Positions 32,835-42,300 of a DNA stretch of 64,000 nt are shown here, in pieces. This DNA comes from an uncultured Oscillibacter sp. (GTDB lineage: Bacteria; Bacillota; Clostridia; Oscillospirales; Oscillospiraceae): assembly GCA_900544615.1 (NCBI GenBank), contig UQVS01000008.1:1-64000 (forward strand). The letters are read 5' to 3'. The position numbers and the translations under genes were made by a program. Every line of letters starts with the position of its first letter. Position 1 is the stretch's first letter. The notes under the pieces were generated by a model. That model searched no databases, was not told the origin of the DNA, and saw only the letters and a list, made by a program, of their open reading frames with translations.

Positions 32835-34523
32835 ATGTCCACAAAGGCATATTATTCCCGCGGGGAGATCGGCCCCGGCAAAGTCGGCTTTTCCAAAACC
32901 CGCTCCATTATTGAAGCACCGTTTTACGGCAACAACGTCATCAAGGTCAACACGCTGAAGGAAGCCTATGAGCTGGCCAAAAACTCTCCCGGCACGGTCG
33001 TCACCGATATGCCCGTTTACCGGGGCGAGGAGTTCGGTCTGGAGCCGGACGCCAAGGTTCTCCTGTTCAATGACGGCTCCATCACCGGCCGCTACGCCCC
33101 TGCCCGCCGCATCACCGGCAAGCCCGGCGTGGATACCGCCGCGCTGGATAAAATCGTCATGGACGCAGTATACGATACCCGCTGGAAAACGCTGTACCAC
33201 GCCGAAGTATTCATCGGTCTGGATCCGGAATTCATGGTCAAGGCCCATCTGCTGATTCCAGAGGGCGAGGAAAACATCCTCTACAACTGGATGCTGAACT
33301 TCCAGTATATGTCCACGGAATATGTGAAGATGTACAAGAGTTCCAAGCCCGTGGGGGATGGCAAAGAGCCTGACATCTACATCTTCTCCGATCCCCAGTG
33401 GACCGGCGCACCCGGTCAGGAAAAGGTCTGCGACCCCAAGTGCCTGTGCTACTTCAACACGGAGACCAACTGCGCCGCCATTCTGGGTATGCGCTACTTC
33501 GGCGAGCACAAGAAGGGTACCCTGACCCTGGCCTGGGCCATTGCCAACCGCAATGGCTACGCCAGCTGCCACGGCGGCCAGAAGGAATACACGCTGGCGG
33601 ACGGCCGCAAGTTCGTCTCTGCCGTGTTCGGTCTGTCCGGCTCCGGCAAATCCACCCTGACCCACGCCAAGCATGGCGGCAAGTACCCCTCCATCAAGGT
33701 ACTCCATGACGATGCCTTCATCATCAACTCCGATACCTGCGCTTCCATCGCTCTGGAGCCCACCTATTTCGACAAGACTGCCGACTATCCGGTGGATTCC
33801 CCGGACAACAAGTATCTGCTGACGGCGCAGAACTGCTCCGCCACGCTGGACGAGGACGGCAAGGTGGTGCTGGTGACGGAGGACGTCCGTAACGGCAACG
33901 GCCGGGCTATCAAGAGCAAGCTGTGGTCCCCCAACCGGGTGGATAAGATTGAATCCCCCGTCAACGCTATTTTCTGGATCATGAAGGATCCCACCATCCC
34001 CCCCATCGTGAAGCTGAAGGGCGCGTCTCTGGCTTCCGTCATGGGCGCTACACTGGCCACCAAGCGTTCCTCCGCCGAGCGGCTCAAGGAGGGCGTTGAC
34101 CCCAACGCGCTGGTGGTGGAGCCTTACGCTAACCCCTTCCGCACCTACCCGCTGGTGAACGACTACGAAAAGTTCAAGAAGCTGGTGGCGGAAAAGAATG
34201 TGGCCTGCTATATCATCAACACCGGCGACTTCATGGGTAAGAAGGTTCAGAAAGAGGATACCCTCGGTATTCTGGAAGCCGTGGTGGAAGGCCGCGCACA
34301 GTTTAAGCCCTGGGGGCCCTTCTCCGACATTGAGATCATGGAATGGGACGGCTTTGTGCCCGACCTCACTGACAAGGCCTACGTCGCCCAGATGCAGGCG
34401 CGGATGCAGGATCGCCTGAACTACGTGGAAAGCCTGAAGGAAGCCGAGGGCGGCTTCAACGCTCTGCCGGACGACGCCGCAGAGGCCATCCGCAATGTGG
34501 TGGAACAGGCCAACAGCCTGTAA
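32835..34523 (+). CDS. pckA: Phosphoenolpyruvate carboxykinase (ATP)
   Basis: This enzyme interconverts oxaloacetate + ATP and PEP + CO2 + ADP; in fermenting anaerobes it often runs toward oxaloacetate. The 562-residue protein carries the kinase-1a motif GLSGSGKST at 266-274, the metal/substrate block LHDDAFIIN, and a C-terminal region that contacts ATP. AAGGAGG precedes the ATG. Pyruvate carboxylase 5 kb away gives a second route to oxaloacetate. Confidence 0.95.
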   Translation: MSTKAYYSRGEIGPGKVGFSKTRSIIEAPFYGNNVIKVNTLKEAYELAKNSPGTVVTDMPVYRGEEFGLEPDAKVLLFNDGSITGRYAPARRITGKPGVDTAALDKIVMDAVYDTRWKTLYHAEVFIGLDPEFMVKAHLLIPEGEENILYNWMLNFQYMSTEYVKMYKSSKPVGDGKEPDIYIFSDPQWTGAPGQEKVCDPKCLCYFNTETNCAAILGMRYFGEHKKGTLTLAWAIANRNGYASCHGGQKEYTLADGRKFVSAVFGLSGSGKSTLTHAKHGGKYPSIKVLHDDAFIINSDTCASIALEPTYFDKTADYPVDSPDNKYLLTAQNCSATLDEDGKVVLVTEDVRNGNGRAIKSKLWSPNRVDKIESPVNAIFWIMKDPTIPPIVKLKGASLASVMGATLATKRSSAERLKEGVDPNALVVEPYANPFRTYPLVNDYEKFKKLVAEKNVACYIINTGDFMGKKVQKEDTLGILEAVVEGRAQFKPWGPFSDIEIMEWDGFVPDLTDKAYVAQMQARMQDRLNYVESLKEAEGGFNALPDDAAEAIRNVVEQANSL

Positions 34524-34550
34524 CCTCAGTCCGGCGCTTTTGATTTTACC

Positions 34551-34584
34551 AATGGCCATATCCCGGAAACGGGATATGGCCATT
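34551..34584. terminator. Hairpin after pckA
   Basis: Perfect 15-bp stem AATGGCCATATCCCG/CGGGATATGGCCATT with a GAAA loop, 27 bases after the pckA stop. The plus-strand T-run is missing, so termination may be inefficient. Confidence 0.65.
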
Positions 34585-34760
34585 GCTGCATATCAAGGAT
34601 TTTTTGACACGCTGCCGCAAGTTTTCTGAACCAAAAGGATTCAGAAAACTGATAATTCCAAGCGAAAGCCCCCTTGGTTTCTTTCGTAACTTTCTCCCTG
34701 CCGGCACAAGGCTCCTGCGCTGATCGGCAGTCTCCAGCCGCCATGGGGCTATCTATAAGA
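34585..34760. other. Gap between pckA hairpin and cell-wall gene terminator
   Basis: No gene is seen. It contains the perfect inverted repeat GTTTTCTGAA/TTCAGAAAAC (34621-34630, 34640-34649). The stretch that follows looks like an intergenic repeat, but a second copy is not present in the window. Confidence 0.5.
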
Positions 34761-34792
34761 AGCATCCCGCCTGCTGATGCAGGCGGGATGCT
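34761..34792 (-). terminator. Terminator of the G5/3D-domain protein gene
   Basis: Perfect 14-bp stem AGCATCCCGCCTGC/GCAGGCGGGATGCT with the loop TGAT. Plus-strand TTTTT and minus-strand TTCTTAT make it usable in both directions. Confidence 0.88.
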
Positions 34793-34824
34793 TTTTCAAA
34801 TACATTCTGCTTTTGCCAGTTCAC

Positions 34825-35829
34825 TCAGTTTTCCAGCAGGTAGACCGTAGCCGAACGGCGGCCGAACTGAATACATTCCCGGTAGGTGTCCATATACAAA
34901 TCGATCTTCTGGCCCTTCATGCCGGTGTCCTCGGCGCTGGTATAGCCGTATTCCATGCCCTTGGCCATGACATACAGCTTGGAACCCAGGGGAAATACCT
35001 TCTTATCCACGGCGGCCACGCCTTCATGGACGGCGGTGCCGCTGGCAGTCCGGGTTCCCACGCCGTCATGGCCCGCCGTATAGGCGGTAGCTGTCACGGT
35101 GACGGCCTTCTTGAACTTCATGGTTCCGCCGGAGGCAAAGGTGAGGCAGCCGGAACCGTCGGCATTGGTGGTGACCTTTACCACGGTGTCGCCTTCCGCC
35201 ACAGAGGTCATGGCAGTTCCCCGCTCAACAACCTCATCCACGGCAGTGGAGGAGATCTCCTCCACATACTGGCTGGTAACCAGCTGACCGCTGACCCAGG
35301 TCTGCTCGTAGATCGCCGTCCGCTGGCCGTTCCGGCCGGGACGGGCCACCCGCTCCTGCCCTTCCGGCAGAGACGTAGTCTCCCGGTAAACCGTTTTGTA
35401 AGGTGCCGTTTCCGTCACCCGCTCATAGACCGTCAGATGGTCGGAAATCGTCAGGGTCACGCTGTTTTCCATCAGTTCGATGCCCACCATCTCACGGGAA
35501 CCGGGAAGAATGTCCATGCGTTCCAGAAATGCCTTGACCGTTTCCTGTCTGGCCGTGGCGGTGATGGTCTCGCCGCCGTGCCGCACCGTCACCAGCGTAC
35601 CGGCCGTCAGCATGGCGTTCTCGCCGCTTTTGCCCGTTTCCAGATTCAGAAGGACGGAATCAATGCCGGAATGGGTTTCATCCAGCACGGCGGCAGAGCC
35701 GTCGCCGTCGCTGAAAAGATACAGTGCCTGCGCCCAGCCTGTGGCCCCGGCCACCGTGACCGTCAGCAGCAGCATCAGGGTCAGGCAGCGGCACAGCCAT
35801 ACCTTTTTGTGGGTGTGTAAATGTCGCAA
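34825..35829 (-). CDS. Cell-wall protein with YabE-like, G5 and 3D domains
   Basis: The 334-residue secreted protein has a basic N-terminus and a hydrophobic signal helix (about residues 15-33), a DUF348-type segment, a G5 domain (about 140-220), and a C-terminal 3D domain (VTATAYTAG, TASGTAV, PLGSKLYV, AEDTGMKGQKIDLYMDT) with the three aspartates. Relatives (YabE, RpfB-like) are peptidoglycan-active and help spore revival. The start appears to be TTG 35829 with AGGAGG upstream; the first in-frame ATG would cut the signal peptide. Confidence 0.85.
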   Translation of the reverse strand: MRHLHTHKKVWLCRCLTLMLLLTVTVAGATGWAQALYLFSDGDGSAAVLDETHSGIDSVLLNLETGKSGENAMLTAGTLVTVRHGGETITATARQETVKAFLERMDILPGSREMVGIELMENSVTLTISDHLTVYERVTETAPYKTVYRETTSLPEGQERVARPGRNGQRTAIYEQTWVSGQLVTSQYVEEISSTAVDEVVERGTAMTSVAEGDTVVKVTTNADGSGCLTFASGGTMKFKKAVTVTATAYTAGHDGVGTRTASGTAVHEGVAAVDKKVFPLGSKLYVMAKGMEYGYTSAEDTGMKGQKIDLYMDTYRECIQFGRRSATVYLLEN

Positions 35830-35907
35830 AATACAAGACCTCCTGACAGCGCCCGAAAGCGCCGTTACTGTTTTGTTACTTTTGTAATCTATACAAAACT
35901 GGGTCTA

Positions 35908-35936
35908 AGTATACCTCCATCTCCCACTTTTGTCAA
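35908..35936 (-). promoter_or_regulatory. Promoter of the G5/3D-domain gene
   Basis: On the minus strand TTGACA (35931-35936), 17 bases, TATACT (35908-35913). The leader is about 70 bases, too short for a large riboswitch. Confidence 0.85.
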
Positions 35937-36090
35937 GTTTTCAGCCACGCTGCCATTTCTCCACTCCCACATTTCGATTTTTTCTATAAAAATCGGCTCC
36001 CATTTTCTGCAAGTTCTAACAAAGAAATTACAATTTGTAACCAAATTTCCCGCCCGTTTTTTGTGCCATTCTGCTCACCGCAAGCATACA

Positions 36091-36128
36091 GAAATACCCC
36101 GGCATCCTTATGGATGCCGGGGTATTTC
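36091..36128 (-). terminator. Terminator of the copper operon
   Basis: Perfect 17-bp stem with core ATACCCCGGCATCC around a four-base loop, ending in TTTC on either strand, 20 bases after copZ. Confidence 0.88.
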
Positions 36129-36147
36129 CTCGCGGTATGACCAGTTT

Positions 36148-36345
36148 TCAGCCCTGAACCTCCGGGGTAAAGCCCAGATCCTCCAGCTCGCCGACGGCGG
36201 TTTTCACGCAGTTTTCGCAGCCGTCAATGGTGACCTTCTTCTCTGCCAGATCCACCTGAAACTTCAGCTCGGCGGCAGTGAGGGCGTTGGTGATGCGCTT
36301 GACGCAGTTCTCGCACATCATGTCGGGTACTTTGATCGTTGTCAT
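36148..36345 (-). CDS. copZ: Heavy-metal-associated domain protein, CopZ-like copper chaperone
   Basis: The 65-residue protein is a single HMA domain with the metal site MCENC (Cys11, Cys14). Unusually a second CENC (Cys43, Cys46) sits where HMA domains normally have a loop without cysteines. It should bind Cu(I) and hand it to CopA. It is third in copA-csoR-copZ, 29 bases after csoR. Confidence 0.88.
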   Translation of the reverse strand: MTTIKVPDMMCENCVKRITNALTAAELKFQVDLAEKKVTIDGCENCVKTAVGELEDLGFTPEVQG

Positions 36346-36374
36346 GGTAAGTTCCTCCTCATAAAAATGGTTTC

Positions 36375-36686
36375 TTATTTCATCAGCTTCTGGATGGTGG
36401 CCACCAGATCGTCCACCACCGTCAGATCACCCTTTTCAATGTCCGTCACCACGCAGGTGCGGATATGGCGGGCCAGCAACTCCCGGTTGAAGGCGTTCAG
36501 CGCCGACTGGATGGCGGATACCTGCGTCAGAATATCCGTGCAGTAAGCGGAATTTTCCACCATGCCCCGGACGCCCCGCACCTGCCCCTCAATGCGGCTG
36601 AGCCGCTGCAGAAGGGCTTCCTCCTCCGTCCGTTCCCGGACCTTCCGCCGCTGGGAACAGCAGCATTCTTTCTTTTCCTCTGCCAT
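36375..36686 (-). CDS. csoR: Copper-sensing repressor CsoR
   Basis: The 103-residue all-helical repressor has Cys49, His74 and Cys78, with the same spacing as the Cu(I) ligands of known CsoR proteins (25 and 29 residues apart). A Cys triplet near the N-terminus (residues 8-10) is extra. It lies 13 bases after copA. A CsoR-like operator is inside the copA promoter, so it should derepress the operon when copper binds. Confidence 0.93.
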   Translation of the reverse strand: MAEEKKECCCSQRRKVRERTEEEALLQRLSRIEGQVRGVRGMVENSAYCTDILTQVSAIQSALNAFNRELLARHIRTCVVTDIEKGDLTVVDDLVATIQKLMK

Positions 36687-36699
36687 GAGTCTCCTCCTT

Positions 36700-38952
36700 T
36701 TACAGCTTCACCGTACCAAGGCGCAGGGCGTTGCCCACCACGCACACGGAACTCAGGGACATGGCCGCGCCCGCAAACATGGGGCTGAGCAGCGGCCCGC
36801 CGAAGGCGTACAGCAGACCGGCGGCAATGGGGATGCCCACCGTGTTGTAGCAGAAAGCCCAGAACAGGTTCTGTTTGATGTCCCGCAGGGTCAGGGCCGA
36901 CAGCCGCAGGGCGCGGGGGACGTCCTCCAGATCGGACCGCATCAGCACAATATCCGCAGACTCGATGGCAATGTCGCTGCCGCTGCCGATAGCGCAGCCC
37001 ACGGTGGCGGCGGTGAGGGCCGGGGCGTCGTTGATGCCGTCGCCCACCATCATCACCCTGCGTCCCTCGGCTTCCAGCTTCTGGACATGGAGGGCTTTCT
37101 CCTCCGGCAGCACTTCGGGGATCACCTCGTCCACCCCCACAACGGAGCCGATATGCTCTGCGGCGGCTTTGCTGTCGCCGGTGAGCATCACCACCCGGAT
37201 GCCCTGCCGGTGCAGCGCAGCAATGGCGTCAGCGCTGGTTTCCTTAACAGGGTCGGCCACGGAGATCAGCCCCAGCACTTTGCCTCCGGCGGCAAAGTAC
37301 ATGGGCGTTTCGCCCTGAGCGGCCAGCGTGTCTGCCTTTTCCGTCAGCGCGGAAATATCCACGCCGTTTTCCTCCATAAGCCGGCGGTTGCCCGCCAGCA
37401 CCGTCACACCGGAGCGGACGGCCCGGATTCCCCGGCCGGAGAGGTTTTCAAATTCATCCGGCTTGCCGGAAAGATCCAGTCCTCTGTTCTGCGCCGCCTG
37501 TACGATGGCCGCCGCCAGCGGATGCTGGGACACGGACTCCACCGCCGCTGCGATGGTCAGCAGGCCGTCGGCAGTGCCGCCTACGGGACAGACCTCCGTC
37601 ACCGCAGGCTCGCCCTTGGTCACGGTGCCGGTCTTATCCAGTACCACGGTATCTACAGAGTGGGTCACCTCTAAAATTTCGCCGGAGCGGATGAGGATGC
37701 CGTGTCTGGCCCCCAACCCCGTGCCTACCATAATGGCCGTGGGGGTGGCCAGTCCCAGCGCGCAGGGGCAGGCGATCACCAGCACAGACGTGAACACCCG
37801 CAGGACAAAGGAGAAGTCCTTCCCCGCCACGGCCCAGATCACCGCCGCCAGCACAGCAAGGCCGATGACCGTGGGAACGAAAATACCGGCAACCTTGTCC
37901 GCCGTCCGGGAAATAGGGGCCTTTTTTCCCTGCGCGTCCTCCACAAAGTGGATGATCCGGGACAGGGTGGTGTCCTCTCCCACACGGGTGACCTGTACAT
38001 ACAGCACGCCGTTTTCATTGACGCTGCCGCCGATGACCTCGCTGCCCGCCGTCTTTTCCACCGGCAGGCTCTCGCCGGTGAGCATGGCCTCGTTGACGCT
38101 GCTCTCGCCTTTCGTCACCACGCCGTCCAGCGGAATCCGGGCGCCAGGCTTTACCAGCAGCACGTCTCCGGCTTTCACGGAGGCGGTGGGAACCTCTCTG
38201 CCGCTGTCCGCCAGAATGGCGGTGTCCGGCGCCAGACGCATCAGGGACGTAATGGCACTCTTGGTCTTTTTCATATTCCGGCTCTCCATGAACTTGCCCA
38301 GAGAGACCAGCGTCAGCACCACGGCGGCGGATTCATAGTACAGGTTGTGGACATGACCGTGAACATCGTCGGTAATGAGGAAGGTCATTACCACGCTGTA
38401 AATAAACGAACAGGCGGAGCCGATGGCCACCAGTGAATCCATGTTAGGGTTGCCGTGGAACAGTGCCTTGAAGCCGTTGATGAAGAAATTTCGGCCGCAG
38501 TACAGCACCGGGATGGCCAGCAGCAGCTGCAAAACCGCAAAGTTCATGGGATGGGTGTGCATGGAGAACAGATCCGGCAGGGGCAGGCTGGGCAGTCCGA
38601 AGGGCAGCATCTGCCCCATGGACACATACAGCAGCAGCGCCGAGAACACGGCGGAAACGATCAGCTCCCGCTTTTTCCGCCGCAGCGCCTGCTCCTCCGG
38701 ATCCTCGCCGGTCTGCACCGGAGCGGCCTCCTGCTTTTCCTGATGGAGCTTCGCGCCGAAGCCCGCCTTTTCCACCTTGGCAATGATCTGCTCCTGCGTC
38801 ACCCGATTCTCATCATAGACGATGGTCATCCGTTCCGCCACCAGATTCACATCGCTGCGCTCCACCCCCGGCAGCCGCCGGGTCACTTTTTCCACGGACG
38901 CGCTGCACGCCGCGCAGTGCATCCCGGAAATGTCATATACTTCTTCCCGCAT
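36700..38952 (-). CDS. copA: Copper-exporting P1B-type ATPase
   Basis: The 750-residue pump has one N-terminal HMA domain (GMHCAAC at 10-16), eight predicted membrane segments, TGES at 292-295, the metal channel motif CPC at 395-397, phosphorylation site DKTGT at 439-443, HP at 477-478 and GDGIND at 637-642. These place it in the Cu(I) export class. It is the first gene of the copper operon. Confidence 0.95.
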   Translation of the reverse strand: MREEVYDISGMHCAACSASVEKVTRRLPGVERSDVNLVAERMTIVYDENRVTQEQIIAKVEKAGFGAKLHQEKQEAAPVQTGEDPEEQALRRKKRELIVSAVFSALLLYVSMGQMLPFGLPSLPLPDLFSMHTHPMNFAVLQLLLAIPVLYCGRNFFINGFKALFHGNPNMDSLVAIGSACSFIYSVVMTFLITDDVHGHVHNLYYESAAVVLTLVSLGKFMESRNMKKTKSAITSLMRLAPDTAILADSGREVPTASVKAGDVLLVKPGARIPLDGVVTKGESSVNEAMLTGESLPVEKTAGSEVIGGSVNENGVLYVQVTRVGEDTTLSRIIHFVEDAQGKKAPISRTADKVAGIFVPTVIGLAVLAAVIWAVAGKDFSFVLRVFTSVLVIACPCALGLATPTAIMVGTGLGARHGILIRSGEILEVTHSVDTVVLDKTGTVTKGEPAVTEVCPVGGTADGLLTIAAAVESVSQHPLAAAIVQAAQNRGLDLSGKPDEFENLSGRGIRAVRSGVTVLAGNRRLMEENGVDISALTEKADTLAAQGETPMYFAAGGKVLGLISVADPVKETSADAIAALHRQGIRVVMLTGDSKAAAEHIGSVVGVDEVIPEVLPEEKALHVQKLEAEGRRVMMVGDGINDAPALTAATVGCAIGSGSDIAIESADIVLMRSDLEDVPRALRLSALTLRDIKQNLFWAFCYNTVGIPIAAGLLYAFGGPLLSPMFAGAAMSLSSVCVVGNALRLGTVKL

Positions 38953-39027
38953 AGGGGACCTCCTTTTGTCGGTAAAAATGCTTTTCTGTCAACTTTCCCA
39001 AATTTCACGCTTCCTATTTCGTCTGTC

Positions 39028-39056
39028 ACTATATACCCCCACCGGGTATTTGTCAA
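39028..39056 (-). promoter_or_regulatory. copA promoter with CsoR operator in the spacer
   Basis: On the minus strand TTGACA (39051-39056), 17 bases, TATAGT (39028-39033). The spacer is the GC-rich pseudo-palindrome ATACCCGGTGGGGGTAT (39033-39049), which resembles known CsoR sites (ATACCC...GGGTAT). Confidence 0.85.
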
Positions 39057-39213
39057 GAGGGAGTTCTCAGAAGTTCTCCTGCCGGTCGGATCTTCTGCCT
39101 TTCGCTCAGGTTATGGCTGATATCTGCACTGTTAAAATCAACAAATCGCATAAGTAATTTTACGCAAATGTATGTGGGACGCTCCTAATTTATATAAATA
39201 AGGCGAGAAAACG

Positions 39214-39243
39214 TTGCAACCGACTGCTTTTCAGGCGTATACT
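39214..39243 (+). promoter_or_regulatory. Pyruvate carboxylase promoter
   Basis: TTGCAA (39214-39219), 18 bases, TATACT (39238-39243), about 85 bases before the start codon. Confidence 0.65.
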
Positions 39244-39336
39244 CAGAATGGAAAAGCATGAAGGAGCGCTCTGTCCGTCCAATCCGAAAACAGGACGGCC
39301 GCCCCCGGCGCTTGCAGAATAAGGAGGAACAGCAAC

Positions 39337-42300
39337 ATGAGCCAGGATTTCAAAAAAGTACTGGTAGCAAACCGCGGCGAGATCGCCATGCGCGTATTCC
39401 GGGCCTGCCATGACCTGGACTTGCAGACCATCGCCATCTATTCCAACGAGGATACCTACAGTATGTTCCGCACGGCGGCGGACGAGTCCTACCTGATCGG
39501 CGAGAATCTCAGCCCTCTGGGCGCTTATCTGGATATCCCCCGGATCATTGAACTGGCCAAGAAGCACGGCGCGGACGCCATCCACCCCGGCTACGGCTTC
39601 CTCAGTGAAAACGGCGATTTTGCCCGTGCCTGCGAAGAAAACGGCATTAAATTCATCGGCCCCAGCTCCCGCGTGCTGGATATGATGGGTGACAAGCTGT
39701 CTGCCAAGCAGATCGCTCTGGCCTGCGACGTTCCCACCACCCCCGGCACCTCCAAGCCTCTGGAAAGCCGCGAGGCCGCCCAGAAGCTGGCTATGGAGTT
39801 CGGCTTCCCGGTGATCCTGAAGGCTGCCGCAGGCGGCGGCGGACGCGGTATGCGCCGCTGCGACACTGTGGAGGAAGTCGGCACCAACTTCGACATGGTG
39901 AAGGCTGAGGCCAAGAAGGCCTTCGGCAACGACGACATCTTTATGGAGAAGTTCCTCGTGGAGCCGAAGCACATCGAAGTGCAGATTCTGGGCGATGAAC
40001 ACGGCAACGTGGTTCACCTCTACGAACGGGACTGCTCCCTCCAGCGCCGCTACCAAAAGGTGGTGGAATTCACCCCCGCTTTCTCCGTAGCTCCTGAGAT
40101 CCGGGAGGCGCTGTACCGGGACGCCGTGAAGATCGCCAAATACGTCGGCTACGTCAACGCCGGTACGCTGGAATTTCTGGTGGATAAAGAGGGCCACCAC
40201 TATTTCATTGAGATGAACCCCCGGATTCAGGTGGAGCATACCGTCACGGAAATGGTCACCGGCATCGATCTGGTGCGTTCCCAGATTCTGATTGCCGAGG
40301 GCTATCCCCTCAGCGATCCCCGCATCGGCATCGCCAGTCAGGCGGACGTGCATCAGAACGGCTATGCCATCCAGTGCCGTGTCACCACCGAGGATCCCGC
40401 CAACAATTTTGCCCCGGACACCGGCAAGATCACCTCTTACCGCTCCCCCGGCGGCTTCGGCGTCCGTCTGGACGCGGCCACGGCCGGCGTGGGCAGCGAG
40501 ATCTCTCCCTATTACGACTCCCTGCTGCTGAAGGTCACTACCTGGGACACCACGTTCCAGAGCGTGTGCTACAAGGCGGCCCGCGCCATCCGGGAAATTC
40601 ACATCCGTGGCGTCAAGACCAACATTGCGTTCATTCTGAACATTCTCAGCAACCCCACCTTCCTTGCGGGCAAGTGCCACACCAAGTTCATCGACGAGGC
40701 CCCTGAGCTGTTCAACCTGAAGGACAGTCAGGACCGCGCCACCAAGATGCTTAAATACATCGGCAACATCGTGGTAAAGGAGCGGAATCAGAAGCTGTAT
40801 GATCCCCCCCGCTTCCCGCCGGTCACCGGCCACCGTCCTGACGGTCTCAAGCAGCTGCTGGACGCCAAAGGCCCCAAGGCCGTGGCCGACTGGGTGCTGG
40901 ATCAGAAGAAGCTGCTGATCTGCGACACCACCTGCCGGGACGCTCACCAGTCCCTGCTGGCCACCCGCGTCCGTACCCGCGATATCGTCAAGGGCATGGA
41001 GGGTACCAGCGAAATTCTGGCAGACGCCTTCTCTCTGGAGTGCTGGGGCGGCGCCACCTTCGACGTGGCCTACCGTTTCCTCCACGAATCTCCCTGGGAG
41101 CGTCTGGATTTGATCCGGGAAAAAGCGCCCAATCTTCTGCTGCAAATGTTGCTGCGAGGCGCCAATGCCGTGGGCTATACCAACTATCCCGATAACGTTA
41201 TCCGGGAATTCATCAAGGAAGCCGCACGTTCCGGCATCGATGTGTTCCGGGTGTTCGACTCCCTGAACTGGATCCCCGGCATGGAAGTCGCCATGGACGA
41301 GGTGCTCAATCAGGGCAAGATCTGTCAGGCTACCATCTGCTACACCGGCGACATTCTGGATCCCAAGCGGGACAAATACACGCTGGACTACTATGTGAAG
41401 ATGGCCAAGGAGTTGGAGCATCGTGGCGCTCATATGCTGGCCATCAAGGATATGTCCGGTATTCTGAAGCCCTACGCCGCCAAGAAGCTGGTCTCCACGC
41501 TGAAGCAGGAGATCGGCATCCCCATCCAGCTCCACACCCACGACACCTCCGGCAATCAGGTGGCCGCCTGCCTGCTGGCTGCCGAGGCCGGTGTGGACGT
41601 GGTGGACTGCGCCATCTCCTCCATGGCCGGCATGACCAGCCAGCCCTCCCTCAACGCCGTTGTGGCGGCATTGCAGGGAACCGAGCGGGACACCGGTCTG
41701 GATCTGGATCGTCTCCAGTACCTCACCGACTACTGGGAGGACATCCGCAAGCGCTATGATTCCTTCGAGGGCGGCATCAAGTGCAACAGCACGGATATCT
41801 ACCGCTATGAGATCCCCGGCGGCCAGTACACCAACCTGAAGCCGCAGGTGGTCTCTCTGGGGCTGGGCAGCCGGTTCAACGAGGTCAAGGAAAACTACCA
41901 CAAGGTCAACGAAATGCTGGGCGATATTGTGAAGGTAACGCCTTCCAGCAAGATGGTGGGCGATCTGGCCATCTTCATGACCCAGAACAACCTGACCCCG
42001 GAAAACATCGTGGAAAAGGGCGCGGCTCTGGCCTTCCCGGATAGCGCCGTCAGCTACTTCTCCGGCATGATGGGCCAGCCCGCAGGCGGCTTCCCCAAGG
42101 ATCTGCAGAAGGTGGTCCTCAAGGGCAAGGCGCCGATCACCTGCCGTCCCGGCGAGCTGCTGCCGCCGGTAGACTTTGAGGAAAAGAAGAAGGAAATGCT
42201 GGCTTTCACGGATACGCCTACCTGGCGGGGCGTGCTGAGTTACTGCCTGTATCCCAAGGTGCTGGAGGATTACGTCCGCCAGCAGAAGGAGTATGGCTAC

